From Chitinophaga eiseniae (GTDB lineage Bacteria; Bacteroidota; Bacteroidia; Chitinophagales; Chitinophagaceae), in the NCBI RefSeq assembly GCF_900167135.1, contig NZ_FUWZ01000001.1, positions 1,162,316 to 1,226,315 of the forward strand: a DNA stretch of 64,000 bases, given 5' to 3'. How positions within the stretch are numbered: position 1 is the first letter of the stretch; the number at the start of each line of letters is the position of its first letter. The notes beneath the pieces are model-generated. The model ran no database searches and was not told the DNA's origin. It saw nothing but the letters and a program-made list of their open reading frames with translations. The position numbers and the translations under genes were made by a program. This document shows, piece by piece, positions 53,701-61,347 of this stretch.

Positions 53701-54198
53701 CACCACGGAGCCGATAATGGTGCGCACCGCGCCGTTGTTGGTTGGGGCGGCCGGACGTACCGTGGTATCCGCTGTATGGTTGTTTTGTTCTGACGGGCGA
53801 AAGATGATGATGATGTTATCTGACTGGCGGAAGTTCAGATAGGTGTTGGCCAGCAGCAGTTCCAGCGTTGTTTTTACGCTGCGGGTGGCTTTAGGCAGAC
53901 TGACATTGCCGTAGAGGTTCACCTGTTCCGGCGGGTAGGCGAGGCGGAAGCCTGACAGGCTTTCTACTTTGCCGAGGGCGCTTTTGAGTGTCTCATTTTT
54001 CAGTGTCAGGGTAATTTGTTTGGTGGCGATGTCTTGTGCTCTGCCAGGGGAGGCCGACAGTACAGATGACAGTAACAGGATGCTGAGCAGGGCCAGGGTA
54101 ACGGTTTTTGCCATGTGCCGGCCGTGGCGGAACATACGGGGCAATAGCGTGGCTGTCAGCTGTGTGGACACAGCTAAGAACTTGTGCATAACGGGCAT
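50791..54198 (-). CDS. SusC/RagA TonB-dependent receptor with STN domain (locus 3)
   Basis: 1135 residues. A long N-terminal signal region (cleavage near GRAQ, about residue 55), STN domain (about 60-140; ITLTLKNETLKSALGKVESLSGF), carboxypeptidase-regulatory-like domain (about 165-245; IIGSVVENKTNVVLPGVSVQVKG), plug (about 250-370; VVVVAYGQQKKATVTGAIASIS, YIRGVGTLNGASPIIMVDGIERP) and barrel ending WNFGIDVRF. The TonB-box-like DVVVVAYG is well kept, unlike in loci 1 and 2. Works with the downstream SusD; the STN domain links it to the upstream FecR. The 282-bp gap to fecR contains a palindrome but no ORF. Confidence 0.95.
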   Translation of the reverse strand: MPVMHKFLAVSTQLTATLLPRMFRHGRHMAKTVTLALLSILLLSSVLSASPGRAQDIATKQITLTLKNETLKSALGKVESLSGFRLAYPPEQVNLYGNVSLPKATRSVKTTLELLLANTYLNFRQSDNIIIIFRPSEQNNHTADTTVRPAAPTNNGAVRTIIGSVVENKTNVVLPGVSVQVKGTSRGTQTQSDGTYSIQVPASMKTLVFSFIGYETREVEVSASNQTDVTMIPSSLGLKDVVVVAYGQQKKATVTGAIASISTKELVQSPVSNLTNALAGRLPGLITTQRSGEPGVDASNLYIRGVGTLNGASPIIMVDGIERPMDYVDPNDIETLTILKDAAATAVLGMRGANGAILITTKRGKAGPPSVSFRASAGVTEATRLPEYLGSYDYASLLNEALKNDGAQPAFTPAQLEGYKSGKLPNTDYYKFIMKPSTVAQGNLNVSGGNNIARYFISAGYNVQDGLYAHTTENKDGYTGNNNMKRYNLRANVDVDITPNLTARVDIAGIMTDRRDGNNSASTIMNLANRMAPIYPIVNPDGSLWGNGTFQSNILGELSQKGYRRWYNNTVQGTFALTRKLDVITKNLTAKVSFSYDNTNSPNASYTRNYAVFEPLYDGQGNITSYKQSGQDTKIDPNGSFSGGGANRSTYLEATANWNRQFGRHEATAMVLWNRRLNESGSTIPKAYQSLLFRGTYNYLQKYLLEFSASYQGSENFPKESRYGFFPSISAGWVLSEESFIKDNIAAISFLKIRGSYGEVGNDQAGSDRFLWFTSWGGGDPYYFGTNASQANGWKQGAIGNPGVTWERGRQANVAIEARFWKNLLGISLDLFTQRRSKILIRRNTLSDVFGQDIKAQNIGIVDNKGLELELSHENTIGKVHYFIKPNVTFARNNIVYQDEVAQAYPWMKRTGHPIGTKFGLISEGFFKDQADVDNSPFQNFSAYGPGDMKYKKLTGKEYDFIQSNFDETAIGYARTPELMFGATLGAAYKGFDVSLLFQGAAHTDVMLNNEAVYEFFQGGKVKPFHLGRWTPETAATATYPRLHSNTNGNNHRGSSFWIKDASYIRLKNAEIGYQLPKNWVKPVGLSYVRLYANGMNLFTWDKLKDYQVDPEIGDGNGAMYPIQRIWNFGIDVRF

Positions 54199-54387
54199 TC
54201 ATTTAAAATTGTTAGGAAATAGGCAGCCGTTGACCGCATGTGGATGCGGCCGCGGCTTTCAGCTTTTCGGGCTGAACAAGTGTTTTACTTCAGGACGTGT
54301 TGTTTGATAGTGATCATTGTGGTTTCATGCGATGTAGATTTTAGTGATGCATAGAATGAGTAACGGCCCGCTGGTGGCTTGTTTTAA

Positions 54388-54405
54388 TGCTAAATTGATT
54401 TAGCA
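54388..54405. promoter_or_regulatory. Palindrome upstream of SusCD locus 3
   Basis: TGCTAAAT-TG-ATTTAGCA, 8-bp perfect arms, 190 bp upstream of susC in the 282-bp gap 54199-54480, followed by a second, shorter inverted repeat (GGAC-N7-GTCC). Candidate regulator or structured leader element; no consensus TAnnTTTG promoter is evident nearby. Confidence 0.35.
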
Positions 54406-54480
54406 AACAGGACACACTTTGTCCATTTAACTTTTTACAGTTATCAATTTTGGTTTTGAATGATGTGTTTTATCGTCGTC

Positions 54481-55479
54481 TTAGCAGCCTTTGCCTTTTA
54501 TGAGCACGTCGCGGCCGTTTTCTATTTTATACGTGGCATTTCTGACACCGCAGATCACGTCGAGGACTTCTTCGAGTGATTCAGTACCTGCGAAGGATAC
54601 GCGGACAGGACATTGTTTTAAAGCGTCATCACTGAATTGTATGTTCACTTCATAACGTTTGCTGAGTGTGTTGGCGATAGTTTCGAAGGTAGCATTTTCG
54701 AAAACCATCTCGTTGGTGGTCCAGCTGGCACGGGCGGCCGCATTCACCGCTTCCCGGCGGGCGGCGGCACTCCTGGTATTATAAACGATCTGTTGATCGG
54801 GCGTTAATACAGCCAGTACCTTGGAACCGTCTTCCACTTTTACTTTTCCTCGTGTAACCGACACCGTTATCTCCGGCTGTTCAGGGTAAGCGCTGATGTT
54901 AAATGCAGTACCCAGTACCGTGGTTTTCAGTTGACCGGTATTGATCACAAATGGCTTCGCGCTGTCGGACCGGATATCGAAATAGGCTTCGCCCAGCAGC
55001 GTCACTTCGCGGGAAGGGCCGTTAAACTGCTCCGGCACTACCAGCCGGCTGCCGTGGTGCAGCACTACGGTGCTGCCATCAGGCAGTGTCAGGTAACGGT
55101 CAAAATTCGTCTGACTGCCGGCGTACTGCCGTACGGTAGCGGCAGGAGACGGATTGCTCTGCCGGTACCACCAGTAACCTGCGCCGGCTAAGGTAAGGAG
55201 GCAGGTCCAGACGGCGGCATACCGCAGTACTTTTCTCCAGGTGCTCCGTTTCACTACCTTCAGCGGCGCTGCTGCAGGAGCAGCGGCTAACCGGGTCCGT
55301 AACGCCAGCAGCTGTTGCCGGGTAAGTTGCCTCGCTGCCTCGCTCTGCGGGTCTATTACTTCATCAGGCAGGTCCTGCCCGAGGGTAATATACCAGCCTT
55401 CCAGCGTGTTGAGCTCTTCTTCAGTGCAGGCACCCTGACTATATTTCTGTAACAGTACGTACAAATTTTGTTCATCCAT
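54481..55479 (-). CDS. FecR-family anti-sigma factor (locus 3)
   Basis: 332 residues from the ATG at 55479, giving the usual start MDEQNLYVLLQKYSQGACTEEELNTLEGWY; a further 13 in-frame codons upstream would leave almost no space to the divergent sigma gene. One membrane segment (about 75-93), a FecR domain (LPDGSTVVLHHGSRLVVPEQF; GEAYFDIRSDSAKPFVI; VLGTAFNISAY) and a DUF4974 domain (MVFENATFETIANTLSKRYEVNIQF). Partner of the divergent sigma factor and the SusC of locus 3. Confidence 0.93.
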   Translation of the reverse strand: MDEQNLYVLLQKYSQGACTEEELNTLEGWYITLGQDLPDEVIDPQSEAARQLTRQQLLALRTRLAAAPAAAPLKVVKRSTWRKVLRYAAVWTCLLTLAGAGYWWYRQSNPSPAATVRQYAGSQTNFDRYLTLPDGSTVVLHHGSRLVVPEQFNGPSREVTLLGEAYFDIRSDSAKPFVINTGQLKTTVLGTAFNISAYPEQPEITVSVTRGKVKVEDGSKVLAVLTPDQQIVYNTRSAAARREAVNAAARASWTTNEMVFENATFETIANTLSKRYEVNIQFSDDALKQCPVRVSFAGTESLEEVLDVICGVRNATYKIENGRDVLIKGKGC

Positions 55480-55594
55480 AGCGGTAATGATGCGACTGGC
55501 TATATTTAATAACACCAATTTAATCTGTTGCCGTTATCCCGTTCAGAAATTTTTTTTCAGGATAAGGAGGGAGATAGTAAGGGGTAAAATACAA

Positions 55595-56227
55595 GTGAAT
55601 ATTATTAGATTTGGTAAAAATCGTATAGCCATCGAACTACACGCGGAAAATACCGATACAGCCCTGCTCAGGTCCTGGCAAAATGGCGATGAAAAAGCCT
55701 TTGACCAGCTGTATGCCCGTCACTATATCAGGCTGGTGAACCTGGCCTATAAAAAGACGGGGCATATGGAAGCGTCGCAGGAACTGGTACAGGACGTGTT
55801 CCTGTCGCTCTACCGCCAACAGTCACGGTTACCCGAAAACACCGTTCTGGAAAACTACCTTTTTATTGCTACCCGTAACCGTATCTATAACCATCACCGG
55901 CAGCAGCTGCTGCAACTGAAGAAGGAAGCCCTGCTGCGCGAAAACTACCTGCCCCCCTCCGGTACCGGGCCCGATAAACTGGAACTGAAAGAATTGGAGA
56001 CACGGCTGCGCCGTAAAATACAGCAGCTGCCGGACAAGTGCCGCGCCGTTTTCCTCCTCAGCCGCGAAGAGCAGCTGTCCAACAAGGAAGTGGCGGAACG
56101 ACTGCATATTTCAGTCAATACGGTAGAGCAGCACATGCGTAAAGCGCTCCGCATCCTGCGGGCCTCTATCAATGATGAACTGATTATGATGCTGGTAACA
56201 ACGGTGGCGCTGACTTATATGATGTAA
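55595..56227 (+). CDS. ECF RNA polymerase sigma factor (locus 3)
   Basis: 210 residues from a GTG at 55595. The frame is open to ATG 55487, but those 36 codons are poorly protein-like (FNNTNLICCRYPVQKFFF) and would leave only 7 bp to the divergent fecR start, with no room for promoters. Region 2 (DEKAFDQLYARHYIRLVNLAY; SQELVQDVFLSLYRQQ) and region 4 (LPDKCRAVFLLSREEQLSNKEVAERLHISVNTVEQHMRKAL) are intact. A hydrophobic C-terminal tail (LIMMLVTTVALTYMM) is again present. The GNAT gene follows after 12 bp. Confidence 0.9.
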   Translation: MNIIRFGKNRIAIELHAENTDTALLRSWQNGDEKAFDQLYARHYIRLVNLAYKKTGHMEASQELVQDVFLSLYRQQSRLPENTVLENYLFIATRNRIYNHHRQQLLQLKKEALLRENYLPPSGTGPDKLELKELETRLRRKIQQLPDKCRAVFLLSREEQLSNKEVAERLHISVNTVEQHMRKALRILRASINDELIMMLVTTVALTYMM

Positions 56228-56239
56228 TCCATATCAACG

Positions 56240-56770
56240 ATGAATACTGAGCTTATAGTGGCGGAACTGAAAGACGTGGACCTGCTGCACCAGGTTTGCA
56301 CAACAGCCTACACAAAACATTTTGCGGACCATTGGGAACCCGGCAGACTAGGGTGGTACCTCGACCAATCTTTTTCCACAGACAGGTTAAAGAAAGATAT
56401 AGAAGACCCTGGTACGACTTATTACCTGATTTATAATGCCGGTCAGCCTGCCGGCTTTGTCAAGCTTAATGACCGCCTGAAGGACGATGCCAGCGGACGC
56501 TTCAGTGAAGCACTGGAACTGGAGCGTATTTATATGTTGCCGGCTTTTACCGGTACCGGCGTCGGTAAGGCTGCGATGAATAAAATAGAAGAGATTGCCC
56601 GGCAAAGACAGCGACCACTCATTGTATTGTATGTGGTAGATGCCAATGAAACAGCCATCCGGTTTTATGAACGCAATGGTTTTGAAAAAGTCGGTAAGAC
56701 AAGACTGGAGTTGTCCGGATTTAAGGAGGCGTTTAAACCGGCGACAATGATGGCGAAAAAGTTAAACTGA
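56240..56770 (+). CDS. GNAT-family N-acetyltransferase
   Basis: 176 residues with the GNAT acetyl-CoA site (LERIYMLPAFTGTGVGKAAMNKIEEIARQRQ, R/Q-x-x-G-x-G/A loop) and the C-terminal strand IVLYVVDANETAIRFYERNGFEKVGKTRLEL. Resembles spermine/spermidine or protein N-acetyltransferases of the PaiA type; acceptor unknown. Starts 12 bp after the sigma-factor stop and probably shares its transcript. Its end overlaps the convergent regulator gene by 9 bp. Confidence 0.88.
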   Translation: MNTELIVAELKDVDLLHQVCTTAYTKHFADHWEPGRLGWYLDQSFSTDRLKKDIEDPGTTYYLIYNAGQPAGFVKLNDRLKDDASGRFSEALELERIYMLPAFTGTGVGKAAMNKIEEIARQRQRPLIVLYVVDANETAIRFYERNGFEKVGKTRLELSGFKEAFKPATMMAKKLN

Positions 56771-57085
56771 TTTTTTGGCAGGTTTCCATTTCATCTCATT
56801 CAACGCCAGGCTCATGATATGTTGGGGCGTTACATACAGAATTTCGGCCAGCTTGATACATTCTTCTATTTTCATCAGATGGGGCTGGAGAATTTTTTTA
56901 TGCAGGGTGGATTTGTGAAAATCGGCGTCTTCACTCAGGTCGGTCAGACTGGCAAATTCCAGCAACTCCTGGAAATTACGGATACCTTTGTCACTGCCTT
57001 CAGCCGTTTTGCCGGCGACTATGCCGTCGATCCCCTTTTTTATCAGGGCTGAAATATTATGTCTTTTTGATTCCCCGATTCTCAT
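56762..57085 (-). CDS. Small putative HTH DNA-binding protein A
   Basis: 107 residues from the ATG at 57085 (a TTG 7 codons further upstream is a weaker choice). The C-terminal 60 residues (DADFHKSTLHKKILQPHLMKIEECIKLAEILYVTPQHIMSLAL) resemble an XRE-like helix-turn-helix fold in which the K-S-T-L-H-K-K helix would contact DNA. It is a paralogue of protein B 180 bp upstream on the same strand (shared pattern HKSTL-[HY]-KK-x6-L-[MI]-KIEECI). Function unknown; small regulators of this type are abundant in Chitinophaga-like genomes. Preceded by 180 bp of very AT-rich DNA. Confidence 0.65.
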   Translation of the reverse strand: MRIGESKRHNISALIKKGIDGIVAGKTAEGSDKGIRNFQELLEFASLTDLSEDADFHKSTLHKKILQPHLMKIEECIKLAEILYVTPQHIMSLALNEMKWKPAKKSV

Positions 57086-57264
57086 TTTGATTCCCGGTTT
57101 TCTCAAATTAACTGCACAATATTTTTTATTGACCTATTTGTATATGATGTTGTGTGAATTGTTTATAAAATTGTATATTGTGTTCACGTTTTTGACTTTT
57201 TTTATTCACCAAAACTGATAGGTCTGGATGAGAGAAACCGTATATCTGGAGAAGAGAGAGCGAT

Positions 57265-57534
57265 TTAGGAAGACTTTTTATGCATCTGGTTAAGGGCCAG
57301 TGTCATGATAATCTGTGGTGTCAGCCCGAATGCTTTACCCAACAAAATACATTCTTCAATTTTTATTAACCCGGGATTCATCAGCTTTTTATACAGCGTG
57401 GACTTGTGGATACCTACCGCCGTACCAACGGTGGTCATTGGAATAATATCATAGATGCCCCTGAGGTCTTTGATCTGACCTCCCTCAATCAGTGTGCGCA
57501 CTGCTTCAAACCTGGGATCTTTTCCTTTTGCCAT
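57265..57534 (-). CDS. Small putative HTH DNA-binding protein B
   Basis: 89 residues: MTTVGTAVGIHKSTLYKKLMNPGLIKIEECILLGKAFGLTPQIIMTLAL forms the same HTH-like module as protein A, with a shorter N-terminus. The two probably arose by tandem duplication. No partner gene suggests a target. Confidence 0.65.
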   Translation of the reverse strand: MAKGKDPRFEAVRTLIEGGQIKDLRGIYDIIPMTTVGTAVGIHKSTLYKKLMNPGLIKIEECILLGKAFGLTPQIIMTLALNQMHKKSS

Positions 57535-57720
57535 TTATGAATCTTTCGGATGGGAAAATACATCTCATGGGGTTATTCTGCGGTTTATTATTATAATAAT
57601 GACTTTAATGGATATGAAATAGCATTTATAGTTTATGAAAATGACTATTTTTTTCTCAACACTTGCGGTATACCAATAATCAGTCCACTGCAGTATGATT
57701 TCCCTCAAATCATCACCGCG
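57535..57720. other. AT-rich spacer without convincing gene
   Basis: An in-frame extension from ATG 57550 into the micro-ORF at 57721 exists, but it is Tyr/Asn/Ile-rich with low-complexity triplets (TATTATTATAATAAT) and looks non-coding. No promoter or terminator was recognised. Confidence 0.4.
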
Positions 57721-57834
57721 ATGGAAGATCCTTTTCACGACGACCATGATGGCTCGTTCAAGTGGTTCATCATCTTATTCGTATTCTTTATGGTGCTGCT
57801 CTGGACGTTTGCCTGGATTGGCGCCGGACATTAA
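57721..57834 (+). CDS. Putative 37-residue single-span membrane peptide
   Basis: A short ORF with an acidic/His N-terminus (MEDPFHDDHDGSFKW), one hydrophobic span (FIILFVFFMVLLWTFAWI) and a short GAGH end. Base composition shifts from AT-rich to the local norm exactly at its ATG, which supports coding. The TAA stop is followed by the promoter-like box of the next gene. Function unknown; recognised only by its membrane-peptide shape. Confidence 0.4.
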   Translation: MEDPFHDDHDGSFKWFIILFVFFMVLLWTFAWIGAGH

Positions 57835-57959
57835 TTCCAAGGGTTTATCAACCATCCTGAGGTATTGTTTCTACAGTCCGCCTCACTATCTCAACAAATA
57901 CATAATCCATTTAACGGCGGTGGTATCTACCACTGCTACTTTTTTAGGCGGCCAGTCTC

Positions 57960-57967
57960 TATATTTG
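57960..57967 (+). promoter_or_regulatory. Promoter -7 element of the kinase-like gene
   Basis: TATATTTG fits TAnnTTTG exactly and lies 24 bp before the ATG at 57992, supporting that start over an ORF start nearly 300 bp upstream. A -33 TTG is not evident. Confidence 0.4.
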
Positions 57968-57991
57968 TCCCAGTCAAATACCCTACTGAAA

Positions 57992-58597
57992 ATGCAGCAA
58001 ATCTCCGGGAATGAAAGCGCGCCGACACCGGCAACAGAATGGTTTTGGGCACCGGGACTGTTTTTTACGTTCCTGCTGGCCAATTCGGTATTGGGCATCC
58101 GTCTGCGGGAAGGGCAGTGGGACAACCCGGCGAACCTGATCGGTTCCCAGCTGGTCATCTTCTGCTGGTGTTTCCTGGTCTGGCTGATAGCGGCCTATGC
58201 GGTGCAAACGAATTATATGCCCCGCTGGTTAAAACTGGCCGGTACCTTATGCCTGGCGGCCATTACTTCTGTGGTCATCTACTACCTGTCCCCGTTCGAA
58301 GATTTTCCGCTGGACGCCGTTCCCCAACGCGCCTGGGGCAGGGTGCTGATCAGGCTGGTGTACCGCGCGTTGCTGGTAGGCTCCCTTATTTACCCGGTGG
58401 TATATTACCTGGCAGCCGCCCGGCGGCTGGCCATGGAGAAACTGAAAGTGGAGCGGCAGGAACGGGCGCTGCTACAGATCCGGACAGCGCAACTGGAAGC
58501 GATGGTGGCGGAGCGTACGGCCGCCCTGGAAAAAACGATCGCTCAACTGGAACAGGCGCAGCAGCAACTGGCCGAAAAAAAATCTTCAGATAAGTAA
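57992..58597 (+). CDS. Membrane sensor module resembling a histidine kinase without catalytic domains
   Basis: 201 residues from the ATG at 57992. Four predicted membrane helices (about 17-36, 46-70, 77-95, 118-142) are followed by a charged coiled coil (KVERQERALLQIRTAQLEAMV; ERTAALEKTIAQLEQAQQQL) exactly like the linker that precedes the kinase core in LytS- or HisKA-type sensors. The protein stops (EKKSSDK) where the His-containing dimerisation domain should begin, and no kinase remnant is visible in the 280 bp that follow. Either a decayed kinase or a stand-alone sensor that acts through coiled-coil pairing. Confidence 0.55.
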   Translation: MQQISGNESAPTPATEWFWAPGLFFTFLLANSVLGIRLREGQWDNPANLIGSQLVIFCWCFLVWLIAAYAVQTNYMPRWLKLAGTLCLAAITSVVIYYLSPFEDFPLDAVPQRAWGRVLIRLVYRALLVGSLIYPVVYYLAAARRLAMEKLKVERQERALLQIRTAQLEAMVAERTAALEKTIAQLEQAQQQLAEKKSSDK

Positions 58598-58685
58598 TTA
58601 CCGGGATGATCGTATACCCCTGCCCGTAGTAATTCAGCTACAACGATTTAATATTATTTCTACAAATGTGGATGCGCCAGCGGGT

Positions 58686-58883
58686 TACTTTTGCTGTCAG
58701 CAGCTTCAGGCCGTTCAGCCATTGTTATGCAGCGATCGTCTGCTACCTGTCGTACAGATGTGCAGATGACGTGCCTACCGGCAGATAGCGCTGCCCCTGG
58801 ATCGTCTAATCGGAAATGGACAATAAACGGACAGTTTTTAACCTCAGTGGCCGGGAAGACTCACCTTCCCGGCCATGTTTTTT
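58686..58883 (+). ncRNA. Candidate small RNA
   Basis: The 284-bp gap 58598-58881 has no plausible gene, yet contains an exact -7 box TACTTTTG (58686-58693) and, about 160 bp on, a strong + strand terminator (58849-58883). The interval could be a small RNA of about 180 nt, or the 3' UTR of the kinase-like gene. Low confidence. Confidence 0.3.
58849..58883 (+). terminator. Rho-independent terminator on + strand
   Basis: Perfect 10-bp stem (GGCCGGGAAG / CTTCCCGGCC), 6-nt loop, then ATG and six T on the + strand. The convergent YfhO gene ends inside its tail. Confidence 0.8.
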
Positions 58884-61347
58884 AGGAACGCGACCTGCGC
58901 CATCTCTCCCATAATAGTCCCCCGGCCACCATGGCCAGCAGCACCCAGGAAGAAACCGCGGCTACCTTACGGCCGGTAATGAATGTCTGCGGCCGGAAAA
59001 CAAACGTAATATCATGTTTGCCGGCAGGGACCTTTAATCCGCGCAGAGCATAGTTCACCCGGATAATATCCGCCTCCTGCTGATCGATGTAAGCACGCCA
59101 GCCGGCAGGATAGTAGATGTCGGAGAAAACAGCAAAACCGTCATGGCTGTTTTGGCTGCTGAAATGCAGGTCGTTCAAACCGTACTTCGTCAACGTAATG
59201 GCAGCGCTGCTGTCTTTGGCAGGAACGAAGTTTCCCACCTGCGCCTGGAACCGGCGGTCAATCACCACAGTATCCGCGGGGTTAAAATTGTTCATGGCGC
59301 TCATTTCCGCGTCTGCATTAGCGGCCCAGTGGATGCCCTTCACGAACCAGGCATTGCCCAATGCCTGCGGATTGAACTGCGCTACCGGTTGATTGGTCGC
59401 CGGGTCCGGCGCAATGATGTACCGGGTGTTCAGCATATTGAGCACCGCACGGTTGTTTTTGGCAATCTGGTGTTCGATCAGGTCCTGGTAGATCCAGAGC
59501 TTGGCCGGACTTTGTCCGCCAATGGACTTATGCAGGTAGGAAGTATTGGCATCGAGAAAAGGATTCACGGTAGCGTTCAGTACCCGGAAATAAGGGGTTT
59601 TGTCCTGGAGGATCTTCTCATCGGCAGCAGTCGGTGAAATATAGGTCGCCAGCTGGCTGGGCTCCATAAAATCGTCTTCACTCAGATAGTTTTTATCTAC
59701 CTGGAACAAATCAAACAACACCGCCGCTGTCAGTACCAGCAGTGCCGGAAGGGCTTTCAGCTTGTCCCTGAGATACGCCCACAACACGGCATAGGCGACA
59801 GCGATCAATGCCAGCGCCCGGAGCCCATCCCGGAGCAACAGGCTGCTGCGGTCTTTCCTCAGCGCGGCCATCAGCGTATTGCCGGCTTCTTTGCTGCCCA
59901 GCATCCGGGAGTACTGTTGCAACAGCGCGCCGTCATTGGGACCGCTGAAAGAATAGATGAACGGGCCGAAAACAGCGATCCCGATCACCAGTCCGCCGGT
60001 GATAACAGCCGCTTTCTGTAGCGCCTGCATCAGCTGTTCTTTGGGCAGCCGCCGGTTCATCAGTTCCTGTAACGCCCAGCAGGCCAGCACCACAAAGGAT
60101 ACCTGTACAATAACCAGCGCCATGGCCGGCGCCCTGAATTTGTTATATAACGGGAGATGATAGAACAGGAAGTTATTGAAAGCGCTGAAGTTATGGCCCC
60201 AGCTGATCAGGATGGCGAAGGCCGCCACGCTGGCCCACCACCATTTATGCGGGCTTGGGATGATCAACAGGGATAGTACGGTCAACAAACAGATGATCGC
60301 GCCCAGATATACCGGTCCGGCCGTCATGGGTTGCCCTGCCCAGTATAGCGGCCAGCGGCGGCCGTTGACCAGCTGTTCTGCCCGTACGGCGGGCACGCCC
60401 AGCGAAGTGAGGGCTTTGTAGGTATGGGAGCTGACGGACAGTTTTTCCGAAGTGGAGTTGCCCACCAGGCCAGGTACCAGCATGGTAAACGTTTCTCCGG
60501 GACCATAGCTCCACTGGAAAGCGTATTCCACGTCAAGTCCGGGTTTACCTTGTTGTTTACCGCTCAGTTCAGATTCGCTGCCGCGGATGGTGTAACGGGT
60601 ATATTCCTTTAATATCAGCAGGTTGTCCATATTGGGCAGGATGGCCAGGAAAGCCGCTGCTGCCAGCAATGCGGACGCTTTAAAGAACGCGGGCAATTGT
60701 TTCGCCCGAAGGGCAACAACAAAACTACTGATGACCAGCGCTGCTACCATGATCAGTGTGTAATAGGTGATCTGCAGGTGGTTGTTATAAATGAGCAGAC
60801 TGGTGGCAATTGCTGTTAAACAGGCGCCTGCCAGCCATCGCCCGCGATAGGTGAGGATGATGCCTGCCAGCACCGGCGCCATATACGCCATGGCCATCAC
60901 TTTGGTGATATGCCCTGTTTCCATGCTGATAACGCTGAAGGTGGCAAAGCCGTAGGCAATGGCGCCCAGTATCCTTATCCAGTAACGGAAGTCGAGGACG
61001 CACAGTAACAGGTACATGCCCAGCATGTTCACAAACAGCATGTCTGCCGGGTTGGGCAGCCAGAGCGTGAACAGCTTATTGAGATACCAAATGGCCGTTA
61101 TAGGCGGACCGGTGAAGATCACATAGGTCGGCATACCGCCAAACATACTGTTGGTCCACATAGGGATTTCGCCGGTGCGGTTGTAGAAGTCCAGTGCTTC
61201 CTGTTGCATGCCTTTGTGATGCATCATGTCCGACTGGAACAGGGCTTTCCCGTCCAGCAAAGGACTGCAGAACAGCAGGGCCAGCCCTGCGAAAATGGCT
61301 ATGGCCGCCAGGTGACGCCAGAGGGTATTCATCCGGTTGTTATTCAT
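58882..61347 (-). CDS. YfhO-family multispan membrane protein
   Basis: 821 residues with about 12-13 membrane helices; the first is followed by the YfhO hallmark LFCSPLLDGKALFQSDMMHHKGMQQEALDFYNRTGEIPMWTNSMFGGMPTYV, which forms a periplasmic loop like the active-site loop of GT-C glycosyltransferases. A soluble C-terminal region (about 600-785; ADTVVIDRRFQAQV; YPAGWRAYIDQQEADIIRVNYALRGLKVPAGKHDITFVFRP) is beta-rich, and a last helix ends the protein. YfhO proteins in firmicutes glycosylate teichoic acids; in Bacteroidota the role is presumed cell-surface glycan decoration. Confidence 0.9.
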   Translation of the reverse strand: MNNNRMNTLWRHLAAIAIFAGLALLFCSPLLDGKALFQSDMMHHKGMQQEALDFYNRTGEIPMWTNSMFGGMPTYVIFTGPPITAIWYLNKLFTLWLPNPADMLFVNMLGMYLLLCVLDFRYWIRILGAIAYGFATFSVISMETGHITKVMAMAYMAPVLAGIILTYRGRWLAGACLTAIATSLLIYNNHLQITYYTLIMVAALVISSFVVALRAKQLPAFFKASALLAAAAFLAILPNMDNLLILKEYTRYTIRGSESELSGKQQGKPGLDVEYAFQWSYGPGETFTMLVPGLVGNSTSEKLSVSSHTYKALTSLGVPAVRAEQLVNGRRWPLYWAGQPMTAGPVYLGAIICLLTVLSLLIIPSPHKWWWASVAAFAILISWGHNFSAFNNFLFYHLPLYNKFRAPAMALVIVQVSFVVLACWALQELMNRRLPKEQLMQALQKAAVITGGLVIGIAVFGPFIYSFSGPNDGALLQQYSRMLGSKEAGNTLMAALRKDRSSLLLRDGLRALALIAVAYAVLWAYLRDKLKALPALLVLTAAVLFDLFQVDKNYLSEDDFMEPSQLATYISPTAADEKILQDKTPYFRVLNATVNPFLDANTSYLHKSIGGQSPAKLWIYQDLIEHQIAKNNRAVLNMLNTRYIIAPDPATNQPVAQFNPQALGNAWFVKGIHWAANADAEMSAMNNFNPADTVVIDRRFQAQVGNFVPAKDSSAAITLTKYGLNDLHFSSQNSHDGFAVFSDIYYPAGWRAYIDQQEADIIRVNYALRGLKVPAGKHDITFVFRPQTFITGRKVAAVSSWVLLAMVAGGLLWERWRRSRS

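Noticed and set aside
57550..57720. N-terminal extension of the small membrane peptide
   Set aside because: Low-complexity AT-rich codons; composition changes at the internal ATG 57721.
57695..57991. N-terminal extension of the kinase-like gene
   Set aside because: Overlaps the micro-ORF in another frame, has a Ser/Tyr-rich non-membrane translation, and a -7 box lies just before the internal ATG 57992.
58691..58885. 64-codon frame on the plus strand
   Set aside because: Runs through the terminator hairpin and ends in its T tail; composition not protein-like.
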